Positions 1 to 13,114 are shown, counted from the stretch's first letter. The stretch is 64,000 nt of DNA from Hexactinellida sp. DTS-2022 (GCA_028753945.1 JAPNXP010000002.1:8928001-8992000); one strand, 5' to 3'. A program made the numbers and translations. Notes: generated by a model from the sequence alone, not told the origin.

Positions 1-650
1 ACTAATTTTGTAATCACATCTATGTACTATTACAAACTCATATGAAAAACGGGAGAAAGCATTTGCAAAATAGTTACAAACATATAAATTCACTTGATTT
101 GAGTCAAAATGGTGGTGTATGTAAAAACCTACCATTATAACTTTTGGTCTAGATTCCACAAATTTGGTTCAATATGTTTGAAACCAAGTTTGAATGAACG
201 AATACATATGTTCCTTTATAGAAATACGTTTTTTAACACTTCCGACAAAAACTTTCAGACTAACAGCCCATTGAAGTCAGTCTTTGACTGCCAAACATCG
301 AAATGTTATAGGTTGGCGGTAGAAATCTGACTTCAAAGTGCTGTAACTCTGAAAGTTTCGATCCAAAATATTAAATATTCGTGTTTCTAAAAAGGCACAT
401 ATGTATTCATTCATTTATACTTGGTTTCAAACATGTTGAACCAAATTTGTGAAATCTAGACCAAAAGTTATGATCGTCCATTTTAAAACTGACCTTTTGA
501 TGATGATGGACACATTCCTAAGCTCTAAAAAGGGTGCAACGTCAAAAGTATGAGTCAGATTCGGCTGAAATTTTTAATGCTAGTTTACTTTATGGGTTAC
601 TATCCAAAAACAACCTAATCTCAAATGTCATTCTTGAGTATAGTTGGGCC
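1..650 (-). repeat. TTAA-f repeat, partial copy cut by window start
   Basis: This stretch is a reverse-complement copy of about 49490-50110. It ends GGGCC followed by TTAA at 651-654. Internally it is a foldback with two inverted blocks around the word TTTGGTCTAGATT. No coding sequence is credible; the short open frames match between copies only as DNA. Confidence 0.8.
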
Positions 651-654
651 TTAA

Positions 655-1523
655 GGAGATAGAGGCTCAAATTTTAGACACCCGATAACCCCCAATTATT
701 ATTGCGATTTTGGACAGTACAAGTTATTTTAAGAAGGACGTAGATACTCAGAATTTCAAAAATCGAAAAATTTGAATTAGATATTGATAGTCAAAGTTTA
801 GCCTAATAGTGAATCCATACTAGATAATGTAAGAGCTATGAATTTACTCTATTAGTCGCAAGTTCTGTAATAGTGCTAATTTAACTATTTACTATTAGTT
901 ACATCAGATCCGCCACGTACATTTGTCAGAATTAATTCAATTATTTTTTTCTATAGATTTTCAAATAATTGCTCAATTTAACCAATATTTGGCTCTGATT
1001 AATTATTAACTCTATAACTTTGTATTACAGTTGAAAATCGACGAGGCGGATCTGGTAGCTCTACTAATAAGGATCATTTTTGAGGTATATTTTTTTTCTC
1101 TCCGACTTATACTTTTTGAGGTATCACCTACATAATCAAGGTTACTCCCCGAAAATTCTTACGGAATGTATTTGTACAAAATGGCGGTGATTTTGACATT
1201 TAGTGACGTCAAAAAGGTCAAAAGAATGTCCGAATCAAAATTTTCTTTCTGAATTGGGTAGATGGCATGTAAATGTATAACTAGGAGTGGCAAAACTAAA
1301 TTAATCCATTTTTCATTAAATTACAATAATTGACTATTCTATGGCCATATAATTCTATAAGACGATGATTTGGACCTTTGGTGGGGTCAAAAATGTAAAA
1401 AAATGTCCGAATCGAATTTTTCTTCCGGAAGTGGATAGATAGTGTATCAAAGTATAGTTGGAATGCTTCAACAAGAATTTTTGCATTATCTAATAATAGA
1501 TATCAATTTGAGCCTCTATCTCC
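655..1523. mobile_element. TTAA-d MITE, 869 bp
   Basis: The inverted termini GGAGATAGAGGCTCAAAT are flanked on both sides by TTAA (651-654 and 1524-1527), the target duplication of piggyBac- or Kolobok-type transposons. There is no coding capacity. Internal sequence around 890-1450 recurs inverted at 2235-2463 and 61600-61985. The left TTAA is also the end of the neighbouring TTAA-f copy. Confidence 0.85.
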
Positions 1524-1549
1524 TTAAATGATGCAAAATACTTGTTTAA

Positions 1550-2230
1550 GGTTGCAGTATACCTTTAAATTTACCAATTTCGGGTATTTTGCCACTTATA
1601 GGTTTTATTTCATTTCTGGATAGAACAGCCTATGCCGCATCTCTATTCCAAACTTTGTAGAAAAATATAGAAAACTTTTAATAATACCGACTTTTTTGTG
1701 ACCTCCACCTAAGCCACTCCTGTAGGGGCTCATTTTTTTCTGACACCGCCATCTCCAGCCGCAACTTTTGTCAATTTGGGAAACACATTTTGCCTTCATA
1801 TACAACCTAGAAACAAAATCTCAACGGTTTTGGACAGCTCTCAATTAGTTCTATCTTGTCTATGTAGCGAATTTCATTTGTGACTTTTATTTCTAATTAT
1901 ATTATATTTCCTAATGATAAAAAAAGTGATGTCGACTGTTATTGATGAAAAATTGGACTCATAAGTAATCAAAAAGAAGTTGTACATTCACATGATATAT
2001 TAGAAGCTTCTCTATGTAATAAAACAGGAAACAAGTCTTAATCATTAAGAGGAAAAAACTTGTGTATCCCAAGAAAGTGTGTTTATAAAAAATTTAAATT
2101 TTCTCCATGTTACCAAGGTCGAATATTATTGCATCTTTGGATAGATCTCGCAGCAGGGAATCTAAAACAAAAAAGATCTTTCAAATCTGCAAAAAACTTT
2201 AGAAAAAGTGCTTAAAAGTATACTGCAACC
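1550..2230. mobile_element. TTAA-c MITE, 681 bp
   Basis: The termini GGTTGCAGTATAC and GTATACTGCAACC are inverted and flanked by TTAA at 1546-1549 and 2231-2234. Partial relatives lie at 3300-3650 (inverted) and 47995-48385. No protein is encoded. Confidence 0.85.
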
Positions 2231-2234
2231 TTAA

Positions 2235-2463
2235 GCAATCCAACTATACTTTGATACACTATCTATCCAATTCCGAAAGGAAAATTGGATTCGGACATTT
2301 TTTTGAACCTTTTACGTCACCAAATGTCAAACTAGCCGTGATTTTGTACAAATAATTTCCTCGGTAATTTCCTGAAAGTGACCTTGGCATAACTCGCATA
2401 TCTCAAAAGGCATAAGTCGGAGAGAAGAAAACTATACTCCAAAATGTTCCTTATCTGTAGTTG
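2235..2463 (-). repeat. Fragment related to TTAA-d interior
   Basis: Matches the interior of the 655-1523 element in reverse orientation (shared words such as CATAAGTCGGAGAGAA and GGATTCGGACATTTTTT). It is wedged between the TTAA-c and TTAA-b copies. Confidence 0.65.
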
Positions 2464-2467
2464 TTAA

Positions 2468-3166
2468 GGTTCAGGTATCCTCTAGAGTACTTCTACCATA
2501 AGTATTTACCCAAATTAATTAATTTTTTACAGCGGATTTACTTCATCCTCAGGATGCCAAAAATACAATAATATTGGCAAATAAACTAATAGAGGAAAAA
2601 ATCTTTTTTTTAATTTCACCATTTTTGCGGAATAGATCAATCAGAAAAGATAAACAATACCAAGAATATTATTGATAAAATGTGTTTAGCTGGATGTAAT
2701 ATAACTTTTGAGTACAGGAATTGTGAATATCTACATTTTTCTGGATTTCAAATACTATTATGTGATGTCGATTTTCAAATGAAGATTTTCCTTATCCAAA
2801 ATTCAAAAAATAGATGAACTATTCATATTAGGGTAAATCGCAGCACTGAAAAGTTGTATCTTTACGAGATCTCTCCGAAACCGTTGAGTTTTTGATTCTA
2901 CGACCAAAATTGACAAAATGACTTCTTCCGCAATTCTGAAAATGTTAGTTTTGAGATAACTGCTTTTGAAAAAAAAATTTACAGCAATTATTCCTAAATT
3001 GAGGTGACCAAAGTGTGTCAAACTGGAAAAATATTAGGAATCTTTCTTTGAAATCTCTTGAGAGTACTCATTGGTATCAATACAATCCCAAAATGCAATA
3101 AAAGAGAAATAGACAATGATTTGGATTTTATCTAAATATTCGAAATTTGTAGAGTATACCTGAACC
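2468..3166 (-). mobile_element. TTAA-b MITE copy 1, 699 bp
   Basis: One of four full-length copies in the window. Ends GGTTCAGGTAT.. and ..ATACCTGAACC are flanked by TTAA at 2464-2467 and 3167-3170. It lies in the opposite orientation to the copies at 29973 and 34893 and is clearly more diverged than they are from each other. Confidence 0.9.
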
Positions 3167-3170
3167 TTAA

Positions 3171-3827
3171 GAGTAGATTGTTGTTGCTTTGCATGGAGAG
3201 ACTTCTAATCTCTCATATGAGTGCAAGAATTCTTTTAATCATTTATGAGTCCAATTTTTCATCAATAAATGTGGACATCACCTTTTTCATCATCAATAAA
3301 TTAAATACAAATAAGAAGAAAAGTAACAAATGAAATCGCTGCACTCATAAGATAGAACTAATTGAGAGCTGTCCAAATCCGTTGAGATTTTGTTTCTAGG
3401 TGGTTTTTGAGTCATAATATGACTTCAACAATGGAAATAATTGTGTTTGGAGATAGCGGGGTTTGAAAAAAGTGTCCCTATGGAAGTGGCTTAGGTGGAT
3501 GACACTAAAAAACCTGTATCATTGAAAGTTTGCAAAAATCTTCCATAAGATTTGAATTATAATGCGATATATGCTGTTCTATCCAAATATAAGATCAAAC
3601 CTATATGTGGCAATGTCCCGAAATTATCAAGTTTCTAGGGTATACTGCAACCGGCAACCAACACCAAAACCCCTATGTTTTTTTCAAAACTCGAGGAGAA
3701 ATATTTGGAATTTTTATAAGAAATTTCGTGAGAGTCCACGTGGGTATCCTCCACACAATCCGAAAATGCAATAAAAACGAGATTTACAATAGTTTGGGAT
3801 TTTATCGAAATTGGGATTTTGTAGAGT
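3171..3827. repeat. Relics of TTAA-c and TTAA-b elements
   Basis: Positions 3300-3650 match the first ~350 bp of the 1550-2230 TTAA-c element in inverse orientation, ending GGTATACTGCAACC. Positions ~3660-3826 match the last ~170 bp of TTAA-b (compare 11480-11630). That TTAA-b relic is broken at TA by the pogo-like element, and its last bases resume at 6153-6168. Confidence 0.7.
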
Positions 3828-3828
3828 A

Positions 3829-6150
3829 CAGTAATACCTCGTTTTACGCGTTTTCGTTTTACGCGGAACATTTTTTTATAACCAAAACTTTTTTTACGCG
3901 ATCCTCAACTCGTTTTACGCGGTTTATCTATGATTTTCATACAATTAATTCTCTTTTTTATGGAGATTTTAGATAATTTTTAATATTTTGTCGAATCAAA
4001 GCGATTCTACATTTCCAAAAAAACAAAAAATTATTATTTAGGGATAGTAGATAGTTAGCGATATGTATTTGTCATATAGTAAGTTCATCCAAATATATTA
4101 TTGGTCAAATGAATACATATTTGCTTCACTATACACACTAAATATACCCGGTTGTGGGAGGTACCCGAAGGTGTAGGGTTGCGGTGTGAAGGGAATTTTA
4201 ATTCCCTTCACAACACAATTCCCTTTCTGTGGGAATTCCCAAATAATCTCACAAGTTGGTTTCTTTCAGGATTCCCATAGGTTAAAATAATTTCCATTCA
4301 AATCCCAATATGGAATCCCATGGGAATTCCCATGGGATTAACATAAACACGTAAACCTTGGCTATCTGAGGGGTCAGGATGTTGGACGTTTGAGTGTTTA
4401 AGGCCCCTCTCGGGTTAATTTTGAATTATTTAAATAATTGAGTTTATTTCGTTTTTATTAGTTATAATACCCGGGAGGATAATATAGGAAAATTTGGCTT
4501 AATTCTGAGGAGAATTGAACTCACTAGAGCAATTTGAAATTGGGGAATGTCTGTTATATGGCCAAATTGAGAGTAATATAAATTACGGCCACACAATGCT
4601 GGTCAGATAAATTGAGATTCGATTGTTTTTGGATAGTACACCAGAAAGTAAAGCCACATTGAAAATTTCAGGTGAATCTGAATAATAGTTTTGCTGTAGC
4701 GACCATTATAAGATCCAGGAATGTGAAGGACATCATGGAGGGTGACTTTTTCAAATGGAATGAAAGTTTAGTAGGCTGGCACTGCCACAATTTGTTTTCA
4801 ATATAGTTGTTATTCATACAAAAGTATATTTGCATATCTACTTAGGTTGTAAACCTAATTTTCAACATTCGAAAAATTAATTGCCGAGTTATAGTCATTT
4901 GAAGTCAGATTTGGACTGTCAAGGTCCCTAGTCTGACTTCAAAGGGCATTAACTTTGAAAGTTTGTATTGTAAAGTTTAGATCAAGGGTCATTCCCATAT
5001 TAAATATATATTCAATCGTTTACACTTGGTTTCAAACAATTTGGATGAAAACTGTGAACGCTTTAGCATTTTAAACTTTCTGACCTTTCAACTCATTGGG
5101 TGGTCCTTTTACATCTCTACATTGAATCTCAGAAACCCGTCGACCAATAATGAAATATTTGAGTGCAAAATGCTCGCATTACCCGGTTTCCTATTCGTCC
5201 ATAATACATTTTATGACCCTAACTCGAAAAAATCTTCCAAATGACCATATATGGGCATAAAATGTGCCCATTTTTGATGATTTAGCATATTTATTTCTTC
5301 AAAACTATAAACTCTAGAGCTTAGCACTAAATTTCCCATCACATCCATATAATATTGCAAACCCATTAGAATCACAATTGAAACCATTTTCCTAAAGATT
5401 GCTGTCCTATATATTGACCGGAATACTCTCATAATAGTGTGAAAAGTAAATTTAAAATTCCATTTATTTTTGGTTCAACTATTGCAAATTTGGTCCAAAT
5501 TGGTTGAAACCAAGTGTAAACTAACGAGGACATATGTAATTCGGGGGGATTTTTCAAACTAACCTCTAGCATAAAAAAATTCAGAATTCTATTTCTTTGA
5601 AGTTCGACTTGGACCGCATATTTACATAAAACATCGAATAATGCAAAAATTGGCAGTCAAAATGTGACTTCAAAGGGCTATAACTCACAAAGTTTGTATG
5701 TTAGTGGTTAGTTTGAAAAATCCCCCCGAATTACATATGTCTTCATCAGTTTAGACTTGGTTTCAAACTATTTAGACCAAATTTGCAATAGTTGAACCAA
5801 ATGTAAATATATTTTCAATTGAAAATTGACATTTTCATGATGATACACACATTCCTGAGCACTAAACTGGTATTAACAGCAAAAGTAGAGCTCAGATTCA
5901 CTTGAAATTTTCAATGTATCAATACTTCACTGTGTACTATGCGAAAACAGTCTAATCTCAATTACCAAATTAACCAAAGAGGGGCCTTAAACACTATGTG
6001 TTAAAAATTTTATTCGATGTTGATAATTTTGGAAACGCATCGATTGGTTTAATATGTGTTACTATGAGAATATACCGTTTTTTTTACGCGATTTCGTTTT
6101 ACGCGGGCTTTTCAAGGAACGTATCTACCGCGTAAAAAGAGGGATACCTG
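3829..6150. mobile_element. pogo-like (TA-target) element with nested insertion
   Basis: Inverted ends CAGTAATACCTCGTTTTACG and the reverse of CGTAAAAAGAGGGATACCTG are flanked by TA (3827-3828 and 6151-6152). The host is a TTAA-b relic whose terminus reads GTAGAG-TA-[element]-TA-TACCGGAACCTT; intact TTAA-b copies read GTAGAGTATACCTGAACCTT, so the empty site is known. Near both ends the motif TTTTACGCG is repeated. No transposase remains. Most of the interior is the TTAA-f copy at 4402-5986. Confidence 0.85.
4402..5986. mobile_element. TTAA-f element, 1585 bp, nested
   Basis: Ends GGCCCCTCT and AGAGGGGCC are flanked by TTAA at 4398-4401 and 5987-5990. The interior (4580-5960) is homologous, inverted, to 49490-50880 and includes paired foldback arms. 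It is inserted inside the pogo-like element. Non-coding. Confidence 0.8.
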
Positions 6151-6164
6151 TATACCGGAACCTT

Positions 6165-6300
6165 GAAACATCGTCCGAAATTGGCTATATAACAGAGAAT
6201 TCCTGTGTCACAGAGCCCTACTAATTACTCAGATTCACAAAAAATTGCCAAATTATCTACCAGTGTGAAACAAACAGGAAAACGAATTTAACTGCATTCC
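6165..6300 (+). repeat. Repeat shared with the intron end at 50888-51020
   Basis: About 130 bp beginning TCGTCCGAAATTGGCTAT is shared, same orientation, with the 3' part of the intron at 49483-51037. The copy continues to GGAAAACGAATT and then diverges close to where the intron has its splice acceptor. Confidence 0.7.
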
Positions 6301-6359
6301 CGGCAGGAGAATATTCGTCAATTTACCCAAAAAACACATCTTCACAAAAAATATATTTT

Positions 6360-7100
6360 TATGATCGGTAATACGGAAGGGCCATATTTATTGTTAATAA
6401 AAAGTTTTGAATATTCCCCAATCGTATTTTCAAAGATATGAGCTAATTTGTAGAGCGGAACATTGGTTTCAACTTTTCGAACCATTCTAACTGTATGTAT
6501 TTCTCAACATTGGTAAGATTAGTCATTCCATTCTCTATCCAAGTGATCTCTGATGAAAATAATCAACATTTGATTAAACAAATAATTAAAAAGTGAAAAT
6601 TTGAAACTTTAGGGCCTATAATCTCATTCGAGGGTACGTTTTCTTGTCAATTTCTTATCTCAGATAGCCGAGCAGCTAGAATCAAAACCAACATATCAAA
6701 ATACTCGCTATATCCGAATTCCTATCCGTCAATTATACATTTCGGGACGCTAACACGCATCGTTTTCCAAATAACAAAATATGGGCATTTAATGTGCCCA
6801 TTTTAGATTACGCTGCAAATTTCTATTTCCTAAATATAAAACCTAGAGCTTAGCTCTAACCATCTAATCACATCAATATCCCATTACCAAATCACTAAAA
6901 GAACTATTGAGACTATTTTGAAATGGTTACAATCCTATAAATTCACATGCCTATATATGGTGGTGTCATTGAAGTGATGTGACCATTAATCTTGAAATTA
7001 AAAATGAAGCTAGTGCTTAGCTCTAACTTGCTAGTCATATAAATTATCCATTTTGACGCCTATCCGATAACTGATAAAGATAATATCACTATCCATACGG
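6360..7100 (+). repeat. Dispersed repeat (family i), copy 1
   Basis: Homologous to 9690-10300 and, in part, to 63215-63450 (shared words CTCAACATTGGTA and GAGGGTAC.TTTTCTTGTCAAT). It carries the palindromic words AGAGCTTAGCTCT and CCTATATATGG. No ends were defined and no coding was recognised. Confidence 0.65.
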
Positions 7101-7811
7101 AAAGAACTAATATATTACTACTTTGAAACGTTCATTCTCAGTATATTGTATTTACAAATAGTGACGACACGGGGTTGATCGCAGAGACCCCTATATAGTA
7201 GATTGAGGTTTGAAATTTGTTTTGCATTTTTTTATTGTGTATTTGAACAGTTCGATCACCACGAATTTTCAATTTCAAATATTTAAACTGGATGTGAGTT
7301 CAAATATAGCAAAAATCGCTCAAAGGTTAGACAACCTGACGAAAATCCTCAAAAAATGGCAAAGAAGAAATCTAAAATTACGGCTCACCTATCTAAAAAG
7401 TTACAATATAGTCTAATCTGCTTGAATATGCTTAATGAAGTCAGTAGAATATAATTCAATATGAATCCATACTAATAATAACTATGTTACCACCAATGGA
7501 GGTCTATAACGTCATTCTAAAAAAATCTCAATAAATCACTTATATCAATCTTTTTAGTCCTAATAAATGTTCTAGAAACATCATTTATTTGTGCTATTTA
7601 GCATATTAGAGTAGAATATGCTTATGCTATAGATTTTAAGGCTAATCAATATCAGCAAAAAAATATGGTCTCAGCTTATCCATTGTTTTACTGTAGAACA
7701 CTTATACATAGTATATAATGAAACAACCATTGAAATTTCCATTTTACAAATACTTTTTTTGAAAATGGATTTTTTAAATTTCGTAATGTTAAATTCCTAT
7801 ACCCTAGAGGG
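7101..7811. other. Unassigned AT-rich stretch
   Basis: I see no gene, clear repeat end or RNA in this stretch. Confidence 0.4.
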
Positions 7812-8152
7812 TTTGCGCCAACATTCCCACAGAAGTGTATATGCAAGATATCAAGTTGAATGTTATTCTATCGTATAGTTCATGAATAGATCTGTGATTT
7901 GTCGGGTTGTATAAGCTCTATCAAATTTAGAAGTATTTTTTTTTTGATGTTTAAAAAAAAATCGGTCAAAAAACCCCTCTTTTTTTGGATTTTCATGGAA
8001 TTTCGTCACGATTTGGTCGTAAAAGGTGAAGAATGCATCGAAAAGCTTATACAACCCGACAAATCACAGATCTACTCATAAACTATACGAGAGAAGAGGA
8101 TTTAACATGATGTCTGGTATATAAACTTCTGGGCGAATGTTGGCGCAAACTC
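7812..8152. repeat. Foldback (near-palindromic) element, ~340 bp
   Basis: The left arm GTTTGCGCCAACATTC pairs with the right arm GAATGTTGGCGCAAAC. Inner arms also pair (TTGTCGGGTTGTATAAGC with GCTTATACAACCCGACAA). The whole forms one long hairpin; open frames on opposite strands here mirror each other and are not genes. Confidence 0.8.
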
Positions 8153-8281
8153 ACTTTGTCCGTTTTGGTCGTTTTTTGAAAAATTTCGTCATTATAGGGG
8201 TTAATATTAATAAAAAAAGCAAAAATACCAAAAAATTTAGTTCTAGACCGATTTTAGTAATTTTTTTTTCTGGATCTATAT

Positions 8282-9089
8282 CAGGGGTCGGCAACCCCCG
8301 GCCCGCGGGCCAGATCTGGCCCGCGAGGCGAAATGTTCCGGCCCGCTGCTCTCTATAAATATGCTCATCTTGACCTCCGATTTGTTCATTCAAATAAATC
8401 CAAATACAGTACACCCTAGTCCCTAGCTATCCGTGAAGAGAGGTGTCCGATTTAAAAAAATTCTGTTCCTATTTGTGAATTTGTATGGAATAGTCAACTA
8501 ATATGATTATATAAGCTTCTATAAATGAGATCCTGAATTCTTGATAATCCAAACCATACAGTCCAGAGCTTTTAAATCCTAACTAAACAGTTAACATGGT
8601 AGGTTGGATGCCGGGTATAAGCACATCATCGGGAACTGCACTTAATGTGCTTATAACTGGCATGTTCTTATAACTGACATAAATTATATAGGGTAAATGT
8701 CAACCGTTTTCCAAATAGTGTTCTTAGATCCGATATATTCTTATAACCGGTGTGCTTATATTCGACATCTAATGTACTACCCAAATACTTCTCTAAGACA
8801 TTTTTTCACAATTCCAATGTAATGTTCAAAAAAATTCCAAATTTTACGAATTATAATTTTGGATCTGCTGTTCGGACTAGCAAGGTTCGGAAGAGGGAGG
8901 GTGAACAATATTTTTATAAATTATAGTGTGGTAACATTATTGTTATATGTCAATTCAAATTTTCTCATTATCAACAATTCTACAATGGAACAATTCGGAG
9001 TAAGACTAAAGGATGGTAAATCGCTTGGCCCGACTAATGCGGTAAATTAATCAATCTGGCCCGTAGGTTCAAAAGGTTGCCGACCCCTG
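8282..9089. mobile_element. hAT non-autonomous element, 808 bp
   Basis: Perfect 15-bp inverted ends CAGGGGTCGGCAACC are flanked by the 8-bp target duplication ATCTATAT (8274-8281 and 9090-9097). The GC-rich ends carry GGCCCGCGGGCC palindromes, a familiar hAT MITE style. There is no transposase frame. Confidence 0.93.
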
Positions 9090-9149
9090 ATCTATATACT
9101 ACATATATAGATGTAGTGTTTAATGCAATAAACTGTTTTTTAGAGCATA

Positions 9150-9585
9150 AATATTTATTTTGGTTCCTCAAAGGGCTAGAACTGTGAAAGTTTGCATGTT
9201 AAAGATTATATCAAGGGTCATCCCAAATTAAATATATATTCATTAGTTTCCACTTGGTTTCAAACAATTAGGATAAAAACTGTGAACGCTATAGCAATTA
9301 AATTTTAAATGCTGGTTAATGTTGTGGTCAATCAATTATCCTTTAGTTCCATATCCACATACCTTGCTGTATCTCGGGAAGTATATAAGCTAAAGAGTCA
9401 AACTTTGTCTTAAACAATAGATAATTGGAAGGGTTATTATGAGACAGACTAACGTGCCCAAGTACAATTTAGATTTCCAGGGGATACTTAACCTAATCTA
9501 TAGGGTTCTATACAAAATCATAATAATCTCAATATCATTCTTGAGTATAGTGGGGCTTTAAAGGAATATAATGCAGTTAAATTTA
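9150..9585. repeat. TTAA-f fragment
   Basis: Matches parts of 4950-5060 and the terminal CATTCTTGAGTATAGTGGGG of the TTAA-f family; the last bases are GGGGCTTTAAAGG, so the terminal TTAA is altered. Confidence 0.6.
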
Positions 9586-9689
9586 TGTAATGGGTAAAGG
9601 GACACGATTAGACTAAAGAACATAATGTCGGTAAAGCATACGAAACTGTTAACGGTATCCTCAACAGGAAGAAGTCAGAAAATTATCCT

Positions 9690-10300
9690 CAAAATACAAT
9701 ATAACCCGATTTTTCTTTTTCGTTCAAGCAATGCGGAAGGACCATGTCTAACGTTTGTACATGGTTTTGCTTCTCTACCAAGCATATTTCCAGAGTAATG
9801 ACCTATATTGTAATGCAAATCAATAGTTTCACGACTTAGACCGATTCTCTGTACTGAATTCCTCAACATTGGTATGATTGGTGATATCATTACTCTATCC
9901 AAGCAATGATTGAATGAAATAATCAATAATTGATCAAAAAATATACGCAAAGAGTCAAAATCTGAAACTTTATGGCCTGTAATCTACTTCGAGGGTACAT
10001 TTTCTTGTCAATATTTTTTCTCAGACACCCGAGGAATGTGCCAATTATTGATGACACAGCAAATTTCTTCTTTACTAAAGTAGAAACTTTAGAGCTTAGC
10101 TCTAACCTTCTATTCACATCAATATCCCATCCCAAATTCATTGAAATAACAAATGAGACTTTTGACCTAATTGTTAATAATTATAAATTCACATTCCTAT
10201 ATATGGAGGTGTCAATTCAGTGATCTGACCATCATACTTGAAATTAAATGATAAGCTAGAGCTTAGCTCTAACTTTAGTAACATCAATAATCCGTTTCTA
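9690..10300 (+). repeat. Dispersed repeat (family i), copy 2
   Basis: Homologous to 6360-7100. It contains two AGAGCTTAGCTCTAAC words (about 10090 and 10255) bracketing CCTATATATGG (about 10196). Confidence 0.65.
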
Positions 10301-10588
10301 GTTAGAAGGTATAGTTATCGATTACTACCTCGTAGATTGAAACGTATTGGGATATTATTCGGTCGTTTTCACAATATTATGTAAATGCCAGCGGAGGAAA
10401 GCTAATACTAAGAATCCTGAGGAAGATTAGAAATATATCGATCTGATTTTTTTTACCACTTCATATACCCAGAACCAAAAAGCGTGGGCCTTCGCGATTA
10501 GCCAAATACATCAAATTACACTTAATATTAGCCAAACAACTCGTATATGATATTAAATATTCAAAAAACCTGACTCAAGTCGCACACC

Positions 10589-12192
10589 CAGGGACGTCGT
10601 CACGGGGTGGGGCATAGGGGGGCAATGCCCCCCCCTGGTAGAAATCCTCGCCCCGGGGCAATGCCCCCCCTGGTAAATTTCGTGCCCCGGGACATACCCC
10701 CCTGCTAAATTATTGCCAAATAACGTTGCATGTGTATTATTATTATTATTAATATTAGTATTATTATGTATACAAGCGCGCTGCGCGGCTGCAGAAAGCA
10801 CCTTTCTGGTGCCTCATATATCCCAACCAACAAATAACAGAAGTAACGTTTGTAAATTCCTTATAACGTCTACATCTAAACAACAAATATATACACATGG
10901 ATTGTTAACAACATCATATTTGGAATCAGCTTACTTAAGGTTCAGTTATACTCTAGAGCACTTCTACCAAAAGTATTTACCCAATTTAACTCAATTTTTT
11001 TACAGCGTATATACTTCTTCTTCAGGATGCCAAAAACACAATAATATTGGCATATATACTAAGAGAGGAAAAATATATTTTTTAATTTTACCACTATTGG
11101 GTAGAAGATCAATCAGCAAAGATTTACAAGACCAATAATATTATTGATTGAATGTGTTTAGCTGGATGTATTAAAACTGATGAGTGCAGGAATTGTGAAT
11201 ATCTGGATTTTTCTGGATTTCAAATACTTTTATGTGATGTCGACTTTCAAATGAAGATTTTCCTGATCCAAAATCCAAAAAGCACATGAACTATCCATAA
11301 TAGAATAAATCTCTGCTCTCATTAGTTTTATCTTCACGAGATCTATCCGAAACCGTTGAGCTTTTGATTCCACGACCAAAATTGACAAAATGACCTATTA
11401 CCCAATACTGAAAATGTTGGTTTTGAGATAGAGGCTTTTGAAAAAATAATTTACATCAATAATACCTAGATTGAGGTGACCAAAGTGTGTCAAACTGGAA
11501 GAATAATAGGAATTTCTCTTAGAAATCTCTTGAGAGTACACATTGGTGTCAATACAATCCGAAAATGCAATAAAAACGAGATTTACAATATTTGGGATTT
11601 TATCGAAATTTTGGGATTTTGTAGAGTATACCTGAACCTTAATTACTCCATATATAGTCGTTGGAAGTAAGCAGCCACGACCCTTTAAAACATGTAAATT
11701 ACAAATAATTGATTGGATTTATTATTTTTCTCTCGCCCTTTTAAATTGCAGTTTCAGATTGGCATTATATAATGCACGCTTAACAAATGTTAGAGACACT
11801 AAATCAATTTATACTAATTGAATGCTGGCTTCTAATCCATACAGTGCCACGATCGAATTTAATTGGTTAAAGGTTTTGTTACCCTTTGAGATTGAAGATG
11901 TGAATATTTTTCTTAGATAATAGAACTTGTTTCTAGATACATAGTTACCCACCTCCCTGCCAAATTTCAAGTCTGTTGCTCTTACCCAGTTTCTCAATCA
12001 ATTCCGAACAAACAAACAACAAACAAAAAAACAAACCATTTAGATTTAATATATAAGATAGAAACTTGATAATTTCATATTATAATCGACTCTCGTTGAA
12101 ACGAATTTTGTGGGGGGGGGGGAGGGGGGAGCATTCCCCCCCCTGGTAATCTTGCCGCCCCCCCTAGATGAAAAATCCTGGCGACGTCCCTG
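10589..12192. mobile_element. hAT non-autonomous element, 1604 bp, with nested TTAA-b
   Basis: Ends CAGGGACGTCG and CGACGTCCCTG are flanked by the 8-bp duplication CGCACACC (10581-10588 and 12193-12200). Long G/C runs lie just inside both ends. A TTAA-b element occupies 10939-11638, so the hAT insertion is older. An (ATT)n microsatellite lies near 10736. No protein. Confidence 0.92.
10939..11638 (-). mobile_element. TTAA-b MITE copy 2, 700 bp
   Basis: Ends GGTTCAG.TATACTCTA and TAGAGTATACCTGAACC with TTAA at 10935-10938 and 11639-11642. Nested in the hAT element. Confidence 0.9.
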
Positions 12193-12200
12193 CGCACACC

Positions 12201-13114
12201 TCAATATTTCGGGGTAATCGAAGTCGAAAATACAAAACCCAGCCGCCGCCGCGAAAAATTAGGCTTTTATAGGGTTGAAATCGACTAGAGAACAATCTAG
12301 AACAGCTTTATTCGGACAGGAAACTTTGACGTATCTATGTTATATTGATAGGAGCACATAATGCTAATCTAAAAGAATCCTTATCCAGACAAAACAATTC
12401 AATATGCATTAAAATGTGTTGAAACTTAGTCATATAAAAGCTGAGCAAGTTCTGAGGATACTAGGAAGTTTTCAGAGCATCCATAGACATGTTCTATAGT
12501 TAATTTACAGTTTCCTTTAAACGCGTCATAAATTTTCAAAATTGGAATATGAGGAAGTGCAAAATTCGTTGAATGAAATATATCGAAATTATAAATGGAT
12601 GTTGACACATTCCTCGCTTGCCAAGGAAATTGCATATTTCTTAATATTGACCCTTAACTCAAAAACTTTCTATTTTATGTAAACTATACTAGTACTGTTC
12701 CATCCGAAATTGGTAAATTCATATTCATTGATAAGACATTTTCTAGACCAAACTTCAATAATCTTTGAGATAATGAGATTATTTACACTTGACTATGAAA
12801 TAAGCACGGTGAGTTCCATTCACAAATTCAGTAATATTCTGCATCTGTGGTTTCGGAGTATAGAAACCACAAATATAACAAAAATGCCTGGTGAATTGAC
12901 TCATTACACTGCCCTGCGTCAAATTTGCTGATTACAATCTTGTGGTCATTTTTAGATGATCGGAGTGTGCCGATTCCAAATTTATCATCAGAATTGCTGT
13001 AGTACGTCATGTTTCATCACAAATGATTGACTAATTATATTCGATAATTAACGAATATTATATATTTTTCATTTAATATTACCTTTGCCTATAGAAATAA
13101 ACATATTCGAAGAG
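12201..13114. other. Unassigned stretch
   Basis: No gene, RNA or transposon end recognised. The short open frames here lack any family resemblance. Confidence 0.4.

Noticed and set aside
3562-3976. Overlapping open frames on both strands
   Set aside because: They lie across the TTAA-c/TTAA-b relics and the pogo-like terminus; homologous repeats elsewhere do not keep the frames.
7863-8081. Two mirror-image short proteins
   Set aside because: They are the two arms of a DNA palindrome, so the frames reflect each other.
8137-8414. Pro/Gly/Arg-containing open frames
   Set aside because: Produced by the GC-rich terminus of a hAT MITE.
10713-11138. 141-codon open frame
   Set aside because: It crosses from a hAT element into a TTAA-b MITE and is not preserved in the other three TTAA-b copies.
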